Part shown: in pieces, positions 39,131-48,114 of the stretch | Layout of the letters: each line of letters opens with the position of its first letter | Position numbering within the stretch: the first letter of the stretch is position 1 | Notes under the pieces: generated by a model | What the model saw: only the letters and a program-made list of their open reading frames with translations | Told to the model about the DNA's origin: nothing | Database searches by the model: none | Source: Goodfellowiella coeruleoviolacea | GTDB lineage: Bacteria; Actinomycetota; Actinomycetes; Mycobacteriales; Pseudonocardiaceae | Assembly: GCF_024171785.1 (NCBI RefSeq) | Contig: NZ_JAMTCK010000012.1 | Span: 246,698 to 310,697, forward strand | Length of the DNA: 64,000 bases | Direction: 5' to 3' | Translations under genes and position numbers: made by a program

Positions 39131-39967
39131 TCAGCGGAAGCGGTCCGCGTGGTCAACGGCCCACTCGGCAAAGGTGCGGGCCGGGCGCCCGGTCACCTCG
39201 GCCACCGTGGGCAGCACCGGGTCCGGCTGGTCCACCGCGCGCGCCCAGTAGCCCAGCAGCATGGTCATCACCTCCTCCGACAGGAACGCGCTGACCTGCG
39301 CCCGCCACTGCTCGGCGGTGATCTCCGCGAACCGGACGTCCCGGCCGAGCGCCTCGCCGATCAGCCGCGCCTGGTCGACCCTGGTCACCGCCTCCGGGCC
39401 GGAGAGCCGGTAGCGCTGGCCGGCGTGGCCGTCCTCCAGCAGCGCCCGCGTGGCCACCGCCGCGATGTCCGCCTCGTGGATCAGCGACTGCGCCCCGGCC
39501 CCGTAGGGCGCCCGGACCACCCCGTCGGCGCGGATCATCGGCGCCCACTCCAGCGTGTTGCCGGCGAACCCGCCCGGCCGCACGTGCGTCCACTCCACAC
39601 CGGATCGTTCCACCGCGCGTTCCGTGGCCAGGTGCGCCTCACCGGCCGACCAGTTCGTTTCCAGTCGGTTCACCGTGGAATCCGACGACAACACCACAAT
39701 GCGTCGAACCCCGGCCGACACCGCCATGTCGACAAACGCCTCGGGGTGGTCGAACACCGGAAACAGGTACACCCGGTCGACCTTGTCCAGCGCGCCGGCC
39801 AACGCGTCGGCGTGGTTGAGGTCCCCCTGGCGCACGTCGACCCCGGCCGGCAGGCCAGCGGTGGCCGGATTCCTGGTCAGCGCCCGAACCTGCTGGCCAG
39901 CGGCCAGCAGTTGATCGACCACGTGTCGGCCGACCGACCCGGTCGCGCCGGTCACCAAGACTGTCAT
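39131..39967 (-). CDS. NmrA-like NAD(P)-binding oxidoreductase
   Basis: A 278-residue protein from ATG 39967. The Rossmann motif MTVLVTGATGSVGRHVVDQL begins at residue 1. IVVLSSDSTVNRLETNW and WTHVRPGGFAGNTLEWAP follow, as in the NmrA/TMR-like group of atypical short-chain dehydrogenases. These act as NAD(P)H sensors or quinone reductases. The canonical YxxxK is absent, which is normal for the family. It is probably a single-gene unit; the substrate is unknown. Confidence 0.85.
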   Translation of the reverse strand: MTVLVTGATGSVGRHVVDQLLAAGQQVRALTRNPATAGLPAGVDVRQGDLNHADALAGALDKVDRVYLFPVFDHPEAFVDMAVSAGVRRIVVLSSDSTVNRLETNWSAGEAHLATERAVERSGVEWTHVRPGGFAGNTLEWAPMIRADGVVRAPYGAGAQSLIHEADIAAVATRALLEDGHAGQRYRLSGPEAVTRVDQARLIGEALGRDVRFAEITAEQWRAQVSAFLSEEVMTMLLGYWARAVDQPDPVLPTVAEVTGRPARTFAEWAVDHADRFR

Positions 39968-40192
39968 TCGCTCTGCACTCCCACTCGCGAATCCGGTAAT
40001 TGGCGCGGCGAAGCTACCCCATTCTCCGAATTCGCGCACATGGCTGCGGTGAAATTCTCTCGAACAGATTCGGAGCTTGTTGTCAAGTGATTCACAATGC
40101 TGGTCGGATCGGATGGAAACGCATTTGTCAAAACGGGGTGAGACGGCTGGTGCGAATGCCCTTTTTCGCGGGAGAGGTGGCGGCGGGCGAGG

Positions 40193-41173
40193 TCACCGGC
40201 CCGGGGTGGCCGACGGGAGGCCGGGCTGTTCGGGCGTGGTCGGCGGATTCGGGCCGATCAGCTGCACCAGCACGGCACCGGCGAGCAGCACTACCGCCCC
40301 GGCCAGCTGCGGCAGGCCGAGCGCCTGGCCGAGCAGCAGCCAGGCCAGCACGGCGGCGACCAGCGGTTCCACCAGGGCCAGCACGCTGGCCAGGGTCGAG
40401 GGCAGCGCGCGCAGTGCCGACAACCCGGCCAGGTAGGGCAGGGCGGTGGTGACCACGGCCAGCACCAGCAGCACCAGCCACACCGGGGCCTGTGCGCCGC
40501 CGAGCACCGCGGGGGCGTTGAGCAGATTCGCGGGCAGCGTCCACGGCGGACTGAACGTCGCCACCACCACCGCGCCGACCGCCAGCCCGGTCGCGGTCAA
40601 CCCGGCCGGATCGTGCCTGCTCGCGCCGTGCTCGCCGAGCAGGAAGTACCCGGCCGAGCAGGCCGCGGCGGCCAGCCCGGCGGCGACGCCGAGCAGGTCC
40701 AGCCGGTCGGCCCGCCAGATCTCCGCGACCAGGGCCAGTCCGGCCACGGCCAGCCCGATGCCCACCCACACCAGCCCGGGAAGCCGGGTCCGCCGCACCA
40801 CCCGCAGCCACAGCGCGACCAGCACGGGCGCCAGGTTGACCAGCACCATCGCCACCCCGACCGGGACGCGGGCCACGGCCAGGAAGAAGAACAACTGCAC
40901 TCCGGCGACACCGAGCAGGCCGTAGCCGAGCAGCAGCCACAGGTCGGCGCGGCGGAACCGCAGCGCCCGAGGCCGCAGCACCGCGACCGCCGGTACCAGC
41001 AGCACCGCGGCCAGCGCGATCCGCACCGAGGTCACCGCGACCGCGGACCAGCCAGCCGCCATCACCGCCTTGGCCAGCGGACCGGAACTGGCGAACAGCA
41101 CCCAGGAGGTCAGGTTCAGCGCGGTCGCCCGAGCCCGGGTCGGCACTCGCGCGGTCTTCTCCACTGCGGCCAC
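40193..41173 (-). CDS. EamA (DMT) family exporter
   Basis: A 326-residue membrane protein with ten predicted helices in two EamA repeats: LNLTSWVLFASSGPLAKAVM in the first half and PYLAGLSALRALPSTLASVL in the second. GTG 41173 is the likely start. DMT permeases of this type export amino acids or metabolites. No ligand can be given from sequence. Confidence 0.85.
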   Translation of the reverse strand: MAAVEKTARVPTRARATALNLTSWVLFASSGPLAKAVMAAGWSAVAVTSVRIALAAVLLVPAVAVLRPRALRFRRADLWLLLGYGLLGVAGVQLFFFLAVARVPVGVAMVLVNLAPVLVALWLRVVRRTRLPGLVWVGIGLAVAGLALVAEIWRADRLDLLGVAAGLAAAACSAGYFLLGEHGASRHDPAGLTATGLAVGAVVVATFSPPWTLPANLLNAPAVLGGAQAPVWLVLLVLAVVTTALPYLAGLSALRALPSTLASVLALVEPLVAAVLAWLLLGQALGLPQLAGAVVLLAGAVLVQLIGPNPPTTPEQPGLPSATPGR

Positions 41174-41587
41174 GCCGCTACCATGCCCGCGGGATCACCG
41201 CCCTGACCAACGGTTTTCCGGCAACAGGAGCCCGGCGCGGCACGGCGGGACACCGCCCGGGGGCGGCGGCCGGACACGAGGTCGAGTTCGGGTGGGGGCG
41301 CTGGCTCCGCCTGATACCACAGCTTGCCGGAGCTGCCGGCGTCTTCACCCGTTCGAGGTGGGGGTTGTGCACAGCCACCGCGGTTGTCCACAGCTCCGCT
41401 CGCGCCCATGTCCCCGCGGGTGGGGGGTGGATAGGCTGGACCCGGGGTCGCCCCCCTGGGCGGGTGGGGGCTGTGCCGGTGGGGACTGTGCCGGTGGGGA
41501 CTGTGCCGGTGGGGACTGTGCCGGTGGGGACTGTGCCGGCCATCGCTGCGGCGGCCGTACCGGCGGCCGTGCCGCTGCCGGTCCGTT
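41174..41587. other. Gap with tandem repeats, no clear gene
   Basis: 414 bp between the EamA start and the small ORF at 41588. Open frames exist on both strands, but they are compositional products of GC-rich DNA and a 15-bp tandem repeat. No promoter was recognised with confidence. Confidence 0.4.
41471..41539. repeat. 15-bp tandem repeat, 4.6 copies
   Basis: CTGTGCCGGTGGGGA is repeated four times without change (41471-41530), followed by nine bases of a fifth copy. Because 15 is a multiple of three, every frame stays open through it. The identity of the copies suggests recent expansion. Confidence 0.85.
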
Positions 41588-41767
41588 GTGGACATCGCGG
41601 ACGCGCCGGCGATCGTCGCCGAGGTGGTGCGCTGCTCGGCGGCTGCCAGCGACAGCGGTGACAGCGTTCTCACCGAGCGCGCCGCCGCGGGCCTGGCCAG
41701 TGTCGCTGTCGACGGCTGGGCGTTGTCAGGGGGTGTGGCTACGCTGCCGGGCAGCCGAGACGGGTGA
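41588..41767 (+). CDS. Possible 59-residue protein upstream of TPR gene
   Basis: A frame from GTG 41588 that ends in a TGATG overlap with the TPR start. VDIADAPAIVAEVVRCSAA and LASVAVDGWALSGGVATL have plausible composition. There is no clear ribosome-binding site. Coupling to the TPR gene is suggested by the overlap; it may be an upstream peptide or chance. Confidence 0.4.
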   Translation: MDIADAPAIVAEVVRCSAAASDSGDSVLTERAAAGLASVAVDGWALSGGVATLPGSRDG

Positions 41768-44652
41768 TGGGGGTGTCGGGGAAGGTGTCCACGTCAGCGG
41801 AGGGGGTGTCGGCCGGTCGGGCGGCGTTGGCGGACTTCGTCGAACACGCGGAGCGTGGCGACTGGTCGGCGGCGTTGCCGGCGGCCGAGCGTGCGGTGGG
41901 GTTGGCCGGGCCCGGCCTGCTCGGTCCGGCGCTGAACTGCGTTGGCCTGGCCCGGCACCGGCTCGGTGAGCTGGCTGGTGCGACGGCGGCGTTCGGCCGC
42001 GCGGCCGACGACCCCCGCTCTCCGGTGCGGTGGTTCGCCCTGCTGCACTCGGCTCGCGTGTGGACGGAGCTGGCGGAGCGGGGCCGGGCGCGCGTCGCGC
42101 TGACCGAGGTGGTCGAGTCGGGGCACCCCGATCTCGCCCCGGAAGCCGGTGCCGTGCTGGCGGAGTTGTCGCGTGGCGAGGGTGATGTCAAGAGCGCTGT
42201 GAAGTGGCTGCGCGAGGTGGTCGACTCGGGGCACCCGCGCCACCGGCCGCCGGCCGCCACCGCGCTGGCCGCCCTTCTGTCCGAAGTGGACGATCGGGCT
42301 GGTGCTGAGCGCGCCAGGGCACAGGCCGCCGAGCCAGCTCCGGTGGGCCTGGTTCTTCCTGGCCCGGCCGAGATCGCGGCGTACCAGGTGGACATCGCGG
42401 ACCGCACTGGTGTGCGGCCGGCCGCCGTGGACTCCGCGTTGCGCCGCTACCAGGCCGGTGACGTCGCCGCCGCGCGATCGGCGTTGCGTGCCCTCGCCGA
42501 CACCGCCTGGCCGGCGGGTGCCGTTGCGGCCGCCGCGGTGTTGGCCGGCATCGACCTGGTCGAGGGCGACCCGGTTGCGGCGCGGGCGCTGCTGACCCGG
42601 GTGGCAGCCAGTGGCGACTTCGCCAACGGCCCCCGCGCCGCCCTGGTGTTGGCCCTGCTCGACACCCTGGGCGCCGAGGAGCACGCCACCCTCGGCCGGT
42701 TCCTGACCGGCGTCCCCGAGGCGGTCGCATCGGCTGAGGCACTGGCCGAGGACGGCACCAACGCCCAGCGGGCCGCGATCGGCGCGGTGCTGCTCGGCGA
42801 TCTGCTGGTGCGCTCCGGCCGGTTGGACCAGGCGGTGGACCACCTCACCGGTGTGGACGGCTCGGCGCTGACCCGCTGCTACGCCAGCTACCTGCGCGGC
42901 ACACTCCTGCTCGACAACGCCCTGCTCGGCGGCGACGAGGTCGACCTGTTCGACCAGGCGGCCGAGGAGCTGGCCGGCGCGCTCGGGACGGACCAGCCGT
43001 TCTGGCCGTGGGCGGCGATGCTCCAGGTCGATCTGGTGTCCGACTCCGACGCGGAGCTGGACCTCTACGAGCGGGTGATCGAGCACGGGCACCCCGGCCT
43101 GCTCGCGCGGGCCTGCCTCGACCTCGGCCAGCGGTTGGCGGAGTGGGAGTACCAGGACGAGGTCAGCGAACTGGCTGAGCGGGTGCTGGTCACCGGTCCG
43201 GACGAGGCCGTTCCCTGGTTCGCCTGGGGCATGGTGGTGGAAGGGAACGTGTGGGACGCCCAGTACGTGCTGGAGCAGATCCCGGAGTGGGACCCCGAGC
43301 ACGGTGGCGCGGCCGCAGTGGTGCGACTGGTGGTCCGACGCGAGTTCGACGCGGCCCGCCCGGTGCTGCTGCGGCTCTGCACGGACGGCAACAGCCAGTT
43401 CGGCGCGGCGACGCAGCTGTGCCGGGCGGTGGCGAAGGCGTTCCGGGCCGGTGGCGACACGGCCGCGCACGACGCCGTCAAGGACCTGCTGATCGAGGTC
43501 GGCGACGTCGGGAACAGCGCGTTCGCCGTGCACCGGTTGTGCGAGCGGGCCACGGCGCACGCCGAGGCTGGTGAGCTGGACCGCGCGGTGGAGCTGGTGG
43601 AGCGGGCCGTCATCGTTGGCGCGCGCTCGGACGCCGGGGCCGCTCTGGACGCGGTGGTCGACGTGGCCAGGTCACGCCACCTCGCCGGCGATCTCCGCGC
43701 GGCCGACGCGCTGTACCGGGTGGTGGTGGACGCGGACGAGGCCGGCGCGAGTGGGCGCAAGGCCGCCACCGGCCTGGTCGTGTCGCACACCCAGCGCGGC
43801 GAGGCCGTCGAGGCAGCGGCGATCCGCAGGCGGTCGGGGTTTGACGAGCACTACTGCTACCACCTCGGTGTCGCGCTGCGGCGGGCCGGCGAGCACGACG
43901 CCGCAGCCACTGCCTACGCCCTGGTCATGGCGGTGGACGGAGCCGAGTTGGCCGCCCGTGCCGCGTACTTCCTCGGTGACCTGGAGCGGGCCCGGGGCGA
44001 CGTCGACGCCGCCGTCACCGCCTACGAGCGGGCCGAGCGACTCGCCGACGCCCACTACAGCCCCATCGCCAGCTACCGCCTCGGCCTGGTGCACAAGCAG
44101 CGGGGTGACCTGGCGGCGGCCCGTGCCGCGCAGCAGCGGTGCGCCGACTCCGGCCACGCCGAGATCGGCCACTGGGGCCGGCTGGAACTGGGCCGGCTGG
44201 CCGGCTTGGCCGGCGACAACGACCAGGCCCGACGTTGTTTCCTGGAGTTGGCGGACGTGTCCGAGCAGCGGTTCTCGATCGAGGTCGCGCTGAGCCTGGG
44301 CTACCTGGCCAAGGGTGAACGGGACGTCGCCGAGGCGACACGCTGGTTCGGCAGGATCATCGACACCGGCGACCCCGAGCAGGCGCCGTTCGCCCTGGCG
44401 CACCTGGCCGAGCTGCACTACCTGGTGGAGGACTGGGCGGGCGCCGAACGGCACTACCGGTCCACGCTGGACCGCACCGACCGGCCGGACCTGGTCGCGG
44501 AGGCGGCGTACCGGGTTGGTGAGATGCGCCACCGGGCCGGCGACCCCGCGGCGGCCGTACGGTTCCTGGAGATCGCCAGGGACACCGGCAACGCCGCGTT
44601 CGCCCCGAAGGCCGCGGCGCTGCTCGACCGGCTGTCCGGCCAGCCCGCCTGA
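41767..44652 (+). CDS. Large tetratricopeptide-repeat protein
   Basis: About 961 residues. ATG 41767 or GTG 41764 may start it. The whole length is helical TPR/Sel1-like repeats, for example GELAGATAAFGRAADD, AAATAYALVMAVDGAELAAR and GDVDAAVTAYERAERLADAH, continuing to GDPAAAVRFLEIARDTGN. There is no signal peptide, membrane helix or enzymatic domain, so a cytoplasmic scaffold is likely. It is convergent with the fructosamine-kinase gene, whose stop follows by one base. Partner proteins are unknown. Confidence 0.8.
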   Translation: MGVSGKVSTSAEGVSAGRAALADFVEHAERGDWSAALPAAERAVGLAGPGLLGPALNCVGLARHRLGELAGATAAFGRAADDPRSPVRWFALLHSARVWTELAERGRARVALTEVVESGHPDLAPEAGAVLAELSRGEGDVKSAVKWLREVVDSGHPRHRPPAATALAALLSEVDDRAGAERARAQAAEPAPVGLVLPGPAEIAAYQVDIADRTGVRPAAVDSALRRYQAGDVAAARSALRALADTAWPAGAVAAAAVLAGIDLVEGDPVAARALLTRVAASGDFANGPRAALVLALLDTLGAEEHATLGRFLTGVPEAVASAEALAEDGTNAQRAAIGAVLLGDLLVRSGRLDQAVDHLTGVDGSALTRCYASYLRGTLLLDNALLGGDEVDLFDQAAEELAGALGTDQPFWPWAAMLQVDLVSDSDAELDLYERVIEHGHPGLLARACLDLGQRLAEWEYQDEVSELAERVLVTGPDEAVPWFAWGMVVEGNVWDAQYVLEQIPEWDPEHGGAAAVVRLVVRREFDAARPVLLRLCTDGNSQFGAATQLCRAVAKAFRAGGDTAAHDAVKDLLIEVGDVGNSAFAVHRLCERATAHAEAGELDRAVELVERAVIVGARSDAGAALDAVVDVARSRHLAGDLRAADALYRVVVDADEAGASGRKAATGLVVSHTQRGEAVEAAAIRRRSGFDEHYCYHLGVALRRAGEHDAAATAYALVMAVDGAELAARAAYFLGDLERARGDVDAAVTAYERAERLADAHYSPIASYRLGLVHKQRGDLAAARAAQQRCADSGHAEIGHWGRLELGRLAGLAGDNDQARRCFLELADVSEQRFSIEVALSLGYLAKGERDVAEATRWFGRIIDTGDPEQAPFALAHLAELHYLVEDWAGAERHYRSTLDRTDRPDLVAEAAYRVGEMRHRAGDPAAAVRFLEIARDTGNAAFAPKAAALLDRLSGQPA

Positions 44653-45516
44653 TCAGGCGCGCAGCGCGGCCCTGGCGGCGGCCACGGTCTGGGCCGCGTA
44701 GCCGCCGCCGAACAGCACGGTGTGCACCAGCAGCGGGAACAGCTGGTGCAGTGCGACCCGGTCCTGCCAGCCGTCGGCCAGCGGGGTGTGTTCGTGGTAG
44801 GCGGCCAGCACCCGGTCCAGGTGCGGGCAGCCGAACAGGGCGAGCATGGCCAGGTCGGTTTCCCGGTGCCCGCCGTGCGCGGCCGGGTCGATCAGCCAGG
44901 CGCGGCCGTCGGCGGCCCAGTGCACGTTGCCGCTCCACAGGTCGCCGTGCAGCCGGGCCGGTGGCTCGGGCGGTCCGGCCAGCTCGTCGATCCGCTCGCA
45001 CACCGTCTCGACCAACCCGGCCTGGGCGTGGCTGAGCGCGCCCTGGTCCACGGCGGCGCGCAGGTAGGGCCGCACCCGGTGGGCGGCGTACCAGGCCGGC
45101 CAATGCTCGCCCGGCTCGTCGCGCATGGGTGCCAGCCCGATCCACGCCCGCGCCGGGCCACCGGGCGGGGGCGAGCCAACGGTGGGCGCCCCGGCCGCGT
45201 GCAGCTCGGCCAGGCCCCGCCCGAACTCCTCAGCCGCGGCGACACCGGGCCGGCCAGCCGGCACGTAGTCGGTCACCAGCCAGTGCTCCCGCCACCCGTG
45301 CACCGCGGGCACGGGCACGGCACCCGGCTCGGCCAGCCAGGCCAGCCCGGTGGCCTCGGCCTGAGCGGCACCGGCCCGCGGGTGGTGTTTGACCAGCACG
45401 GCCCGGCCGTCGGCCAGTGCCGCCCGCCACACCGCGCCACCCACCGACGCGACCCCGCTGACCGGCTGCCCGGTCACCTCGGCGGCGGCCGCGCCGGCCT
45501 CGGCCCGGTCGGTCAC
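44653..45516 (-). CDS. Fructosamine kinase family protein
   Basis: A 287-residue kinase-like protein. ASVGGAVWRAALADGRAVLVKHH holds the nucleotide-binding Lys, RLHGDLWSGNVHW is the catalytic loop and WLIDPAAHGGHRETDLAML the metal-binding loop, all typical of fructosamine-3-kinase/APH-like enzymes. It phosphorylates ketosamine adducts on proteins and so promotes deglycation. It overlaps the tyrosine phosphatase gene by 4 bp. In many actinobacteria these two genes are adjacent, as here. Confidence 0.9.
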   Translation of the reverse strand: MTDRAEAGAAAAEVTGQPVSGVASVGGAVWRAALADGRAVLVKHHPRAGAAQAEATGLAWLAEPGAVPVPAVHGWREHWLVTDYVPAGRPGVAAAEEFGRGLAELHAAGAPTVGSPPPGGPARAWIGLAPMRDEPGEHWPAWYAAHRVRPYLRAAVDQGALSHAQAGLVETVCERIDELAGPPEPPARLHGDLWSGNVHWAADGRAWLIDPAAHGGHRETDLAMLALFGCPHLDRVLAAYHEHTPLADGWQDRVALHQLFPLLVHTVLFGGGYAAQTVAAARAALRA

Positions 45517-46004
45517 CGCTGGCGCACCCAGTCGAGCAGGCCGGGCATGGCCGCCTCGATCATGTCGAACACCGCGACGAACCCGGCCCGGCCGTCGTAG
45601 TAGGGGTCGGGCACGTCCCAGTCGCCGTGGTCCACGTCACCCAGCCGGTCCGGGTTCGGCTCGAACGACCGCAGCATCCGCACCCGGTCAGCGCCACCGG
45701 TGCCGGCCTCGTCGAGCAGCCGGACCAGCGCCCGCGCGTGCCCGGTGTCCATCGCCACCAGCAGGTCAGCGGCCAGGTGCTCGTCGTTGACCTGCGCGGC
45801 CACGTGCCCGGTGGGATAGCCGTGGTCGGCCAGGAGCTTGCCGGCGCGCGGGTCGATCGGCTCACCCACGTGCCACGGCCCGATGCCGGCGCTGCTCACC
45901 CGCACCCGGTCGGCCAGACCGGCGCGGCGCAGGTGGTCGGCGCAGATCAGGGCGGCCATGGGCGACCGGCAGATGTTGCCCGAGCAGACGAAACAGATGT
46001 GCAC
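45513..46004 (-). CDS. ptpA: Low-molecular-weight protein tyrosine phosphatase
   Basis: A 163-residue protein. The P-loop CSGNICRSP starts at residue 7 and contains the nucleophile Cys and the Arg. The general acid lies in VPDPYYDG near residue 132. GTG 46004 is preferred because the fold starts at VHICFVCSGN. It resembles mycobacterial PtpA, encoded in the corresponding conserved neighbourhood. It dephosphorylates protein phosphotyrosine. The gene diverges from the cobC-like gene at 46093. Confidence 0.92.
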   Translation of the reverse strand: MHICFVCSGNICRSPMAALICADHLRRAGLADRVRVSSAGIGPWHVGEPIDPRAGKLLADHGYPTGHVAAQVNDEHLAADLLVAMDTGHARALVRLLDEAGTGGADRVRMLRSFEPNPDRLGDVDHGDWDVPDPYYDGRAGFVAVFDMIEAAMPGLLDWVRQR

Positions 46005-46092
46005 GGCATCGAGCGTACGGAGGGGCCGGGGCGGTGGGGCAGCCACGCGGGCGGCCGAGGGCGGGCGGCGCGCGGGCCTAGACTGCACCGCG

Positions 46093-47208
46093 ATGACCAG
46101 CCACGAGACCGGGTACGCGGCCGAGCGTGCCGTCCTGCGCCACCACGGCGATGTTGACGCCACCCCCGGCCTGGTCGACTTCGCGGTCAACGTCCGGGCC
46201 GACCGGCCGCCCCGCTGGTTACGGGACCGGCTGGCCGCCGCCCTGGACGCGCTGGGCAGCTACCCGTCGGCGGAGCTGGACGCCAGGGCCAGGCAGGCCG
46301 TGGCCGACCGGCACCACCGCCACCCCGACCACGTGGTGATCCTCAACGGCGCGGCCGAGGGCTTCGCCCTGCTGCCGGTGCTGCGCCCACGCCTGGCCGC
46401 GGTGGTGCACCCCGGGTTCACCGAGCCGGAGGTGGCGCTGGCCGACGCGGGCGTGCCCGTGCACCGGGTGCTGCTGGCCGCCGAGGACGGCTACGCGCTG
46501 CGGCCGGAACTGGTGCCGGCGGACGCGGACCTGGTGGTGATCGGCAACCCGACCAACCCGACCTCGGTGCTGCACCCCGCCGAGGTCCTGCGCGGCCTGG
46601 CCCGGCCCGGCCGGGTGCTGGTGGTGGACGAGGCGTTCGCCGACGCCGTGCCCGGGGAACCCGAGTCCCTGGCGGCCGCGGCCGACGTGCCCGGGCTGCT
46701 GGTGCTGCGCAGCCTCACCAAGACGTGGGCGCTGCCCGGGCTGCGCGCCGGTTACGCGCTGGGCGATCCCGCGCTGCTGGCCCGGCTGACCAGGCACCGC
46801 CCGCCGTGGCCGGTGGGCACGCTGACCCTGGAGGCGGTGCTGGCCTGTTCGCAGCCGGCGGCCCTGGCGCACGCGGCCGAGCTGGCCGACCAGGCCGTGG
46901 CGCACCGGGCCGAGCTGCTCGCCGCCCTGGCCACCGTGCCCGGGCTGCGCGTCGAGGCCGCGCCGCGGGGACCGTTCGTGCTGCTGCGCGTGCCCGACGG
47001 GGAGCTGGTGCGCGCCGAACTGCGGCGGCGCGGCATGGCGGTGCGCCGGGCCGACACGTTTCCCGGCCTGACCCGCGACCACCTGCGGGTGGCCGTGCGT
47101 CCGCCGGAGGTGGCCGGCCCGCTGGTCGCGGCGCTGGCCGAGGTGTGCGCCGAGGTGTGCGCGCAGCTGCGACCGGGTGTGGCGGCGAGAGTGGAGGTGC
47201 GCGGATGA
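46093..47208 (+). CDS. cobC: CobC-like PLP-dependent aminotransferase (Rv2231c family)
   Basis: A 371-residue fold-type I PLP enzyme. VVILNGAAEGFALLPVLRP, IGNPTNPTSVLHP and VVDEAFADAVPGEP line the cofactor pocket, and the Schiff-base Lys is in SLTKTWALPGLRAGYA. It belongs to the threonine-phosphate decarboxylase/histidinol-phosphate aminotransferase group, suggesting a step for the cobamide side chain. Its partners downstream match Rv2230c, Rv2229c and Rv2228c. It overlaps the next gene by 4 bp. Confidence 0.88.
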   Translation: MTSHETGYAAERAVLRHHGDVDATPGLVDFAVNVRADRPPRWLRDRLAAALDALGSYPSAELDARARQAVADRHHRHPDHVVILNGAAEGFALLPVLRPRLAAVVHPGFTEPEVALADAGVPVHRVLLAAEDGYALRPELVPADADLVVIGNPTNPTSVLHPAEVLRGLARPGRVLVVDEAFADAVPGEPESLAAAADVPGLLVLRSLTKTWALPGLRAGYALGDPALLARLTRHRPPWPVGTLTLEAVLACSQPAALAHAAELADQAVAHRAELLAALATVPGLRVEAAPRGPFVLLRVPDGELVRAELRRRGMAVRRADTFPGLTRDHLRVAVRPPEVAGPLVAALAEVCAEVCAQLRPGVAARVEVRG

Positions 47209-48065
47209 CGGCAAGTCTGGCCGAGGTGGTGGCGGCGCTGGAGGCGGCCTATCCGCCGGCCCTGGCCGAATCGTGGGACGCGGTCGGCCTGGTGTGCGGG
47301 GACCCGGCCGAGCCGGTGCGCCGGGTGCTGGTCTGCGTCGACCCTGTTGAGTCCACTGTGGACGAAGCGGTCGAGGTTGGCGCCCAGCTCGTCCTCGCCC
47401 ACCACCCCCTGCTGCTGCGCGGCGTGCACGGCGTGCCGGCCGACGAGCCCAAGGGGCGCTTGGTGCACCGGCTGGTGCGCGCCGGCGCCGCCCTGTACTG
47501 CGCGCACACCAGCGCGGACGTGGCCAACCCCGGGGTGTCCGACGCGCTGGCCGCCGCACTGGGGCTGCGCGACACCCGCCCGCTGAGTCCACATGAGACA
47601 GACCGGCGCCTCGGCGTCGGCCGGATCGGCGTGCTGCCCCGGCCGCGGCCGTTCGCCGAGTTCGTGCGCCACGTCGCCGCGGCCCTGCCGGCCACCGCCT
47701 GGGGCGTGCGCGGCGCCGGCGACCCGGACCGGGTGATCAGCACGGTGGCGGTGTGCGGCGGGGCCGGGGACAGCTACCTGGACGCGGCCCGCCGGGCCGG
47801 GGTGGACGCCTACGTCACCGCCGACCTGCGCCACCACCCCGCCGGCGAGCACCTGGCCAGGGCGGACGTGCCCGGCGGGCGGGTGCCGGCGCTGGTGGAC
47901 GTGGCGCACTGGGCCAGTGAGTGGCCGTGGTGCGAGCAGGCGGCCGGCGTCATCCGGTCCGCCTTCCCCGGTACCGTCGACGTCCTTGTGTCCACCCGCC
48001 GGACCGATCCGTGGACCGTGGGTGCGACCGCCCACCAGCCAGCAGTTGACCCAGCCAGCAGTTGA
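47205..48065 (+). CDS. Nif3-like dinuclear metal-centre protein
   Basis: A 286-residue protein. The metal-binding LVLAHHPLLL is near residue 65, CAHTSADVANPGV near 108 and HWASEWPW near 245, all signatures of the DUF34/NIF3 hexamer. It is sometimes called GTP cyclohydrolase I type 2, but that activity is not proven for the family. The small repeat AGTTGAC spans its 3' end. It corresponds to Rv2230c. Confidence 0.92.
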   Translation: MTASLAEVVAALEAAYPPALAESWDAVGLVCGDPAEPVRRVLVCVDPVESTVDEAVEVGAQLVLAHHPLLLRGVHGVPADEPKGRLVHRLVRAGAALYCAHTSADVANPGVSDALAAALGLRDTRPLSPHETDRRLGVGRIGVLPRPRPFAEFVRHVAAALPATAWGVRGAGDPDRVISTVAVCGGAGDSYLDAARRAGVDAYVTADLRHHPAGEHLARADVPGGRVPALVDVAHWASEWPWCEQAAGVIRSAFPGTVDVLVSTRRTDPWTVGATAHQPAVDPASS

Positions 48066-48099
48066 CGCAGCAGCAGTTGACGCACGCGACGCAGTTGAC
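48044..48099. repeat. Four AGTTGAC repeats across a gene boundary
   Basis: AGTTGAC occurs at 48044, 48060, 48075 and 48093, mostly preceded by CAGC. The run begins in the last codons of the Nif3 gene and ends before the AGGAGG of the next gene. Confidence 0.7.
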
Positions 48100-48114
48100 C
48101 AGGAGGACCAACGA

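Noticed and set aside
41116..41673. Minus-strand frame with repeated GTVPT residues
   Set aside because: A product of the 15-bp tandem repeat, which stays open in all frames; no ribosome-binding site or conserved motif.
45389..46157. Plus-strand frames opposite the kinase and phosphatase genes
   Set aside because: Antisense to two genes with clear catalytic motifs; translations are low-complexity.
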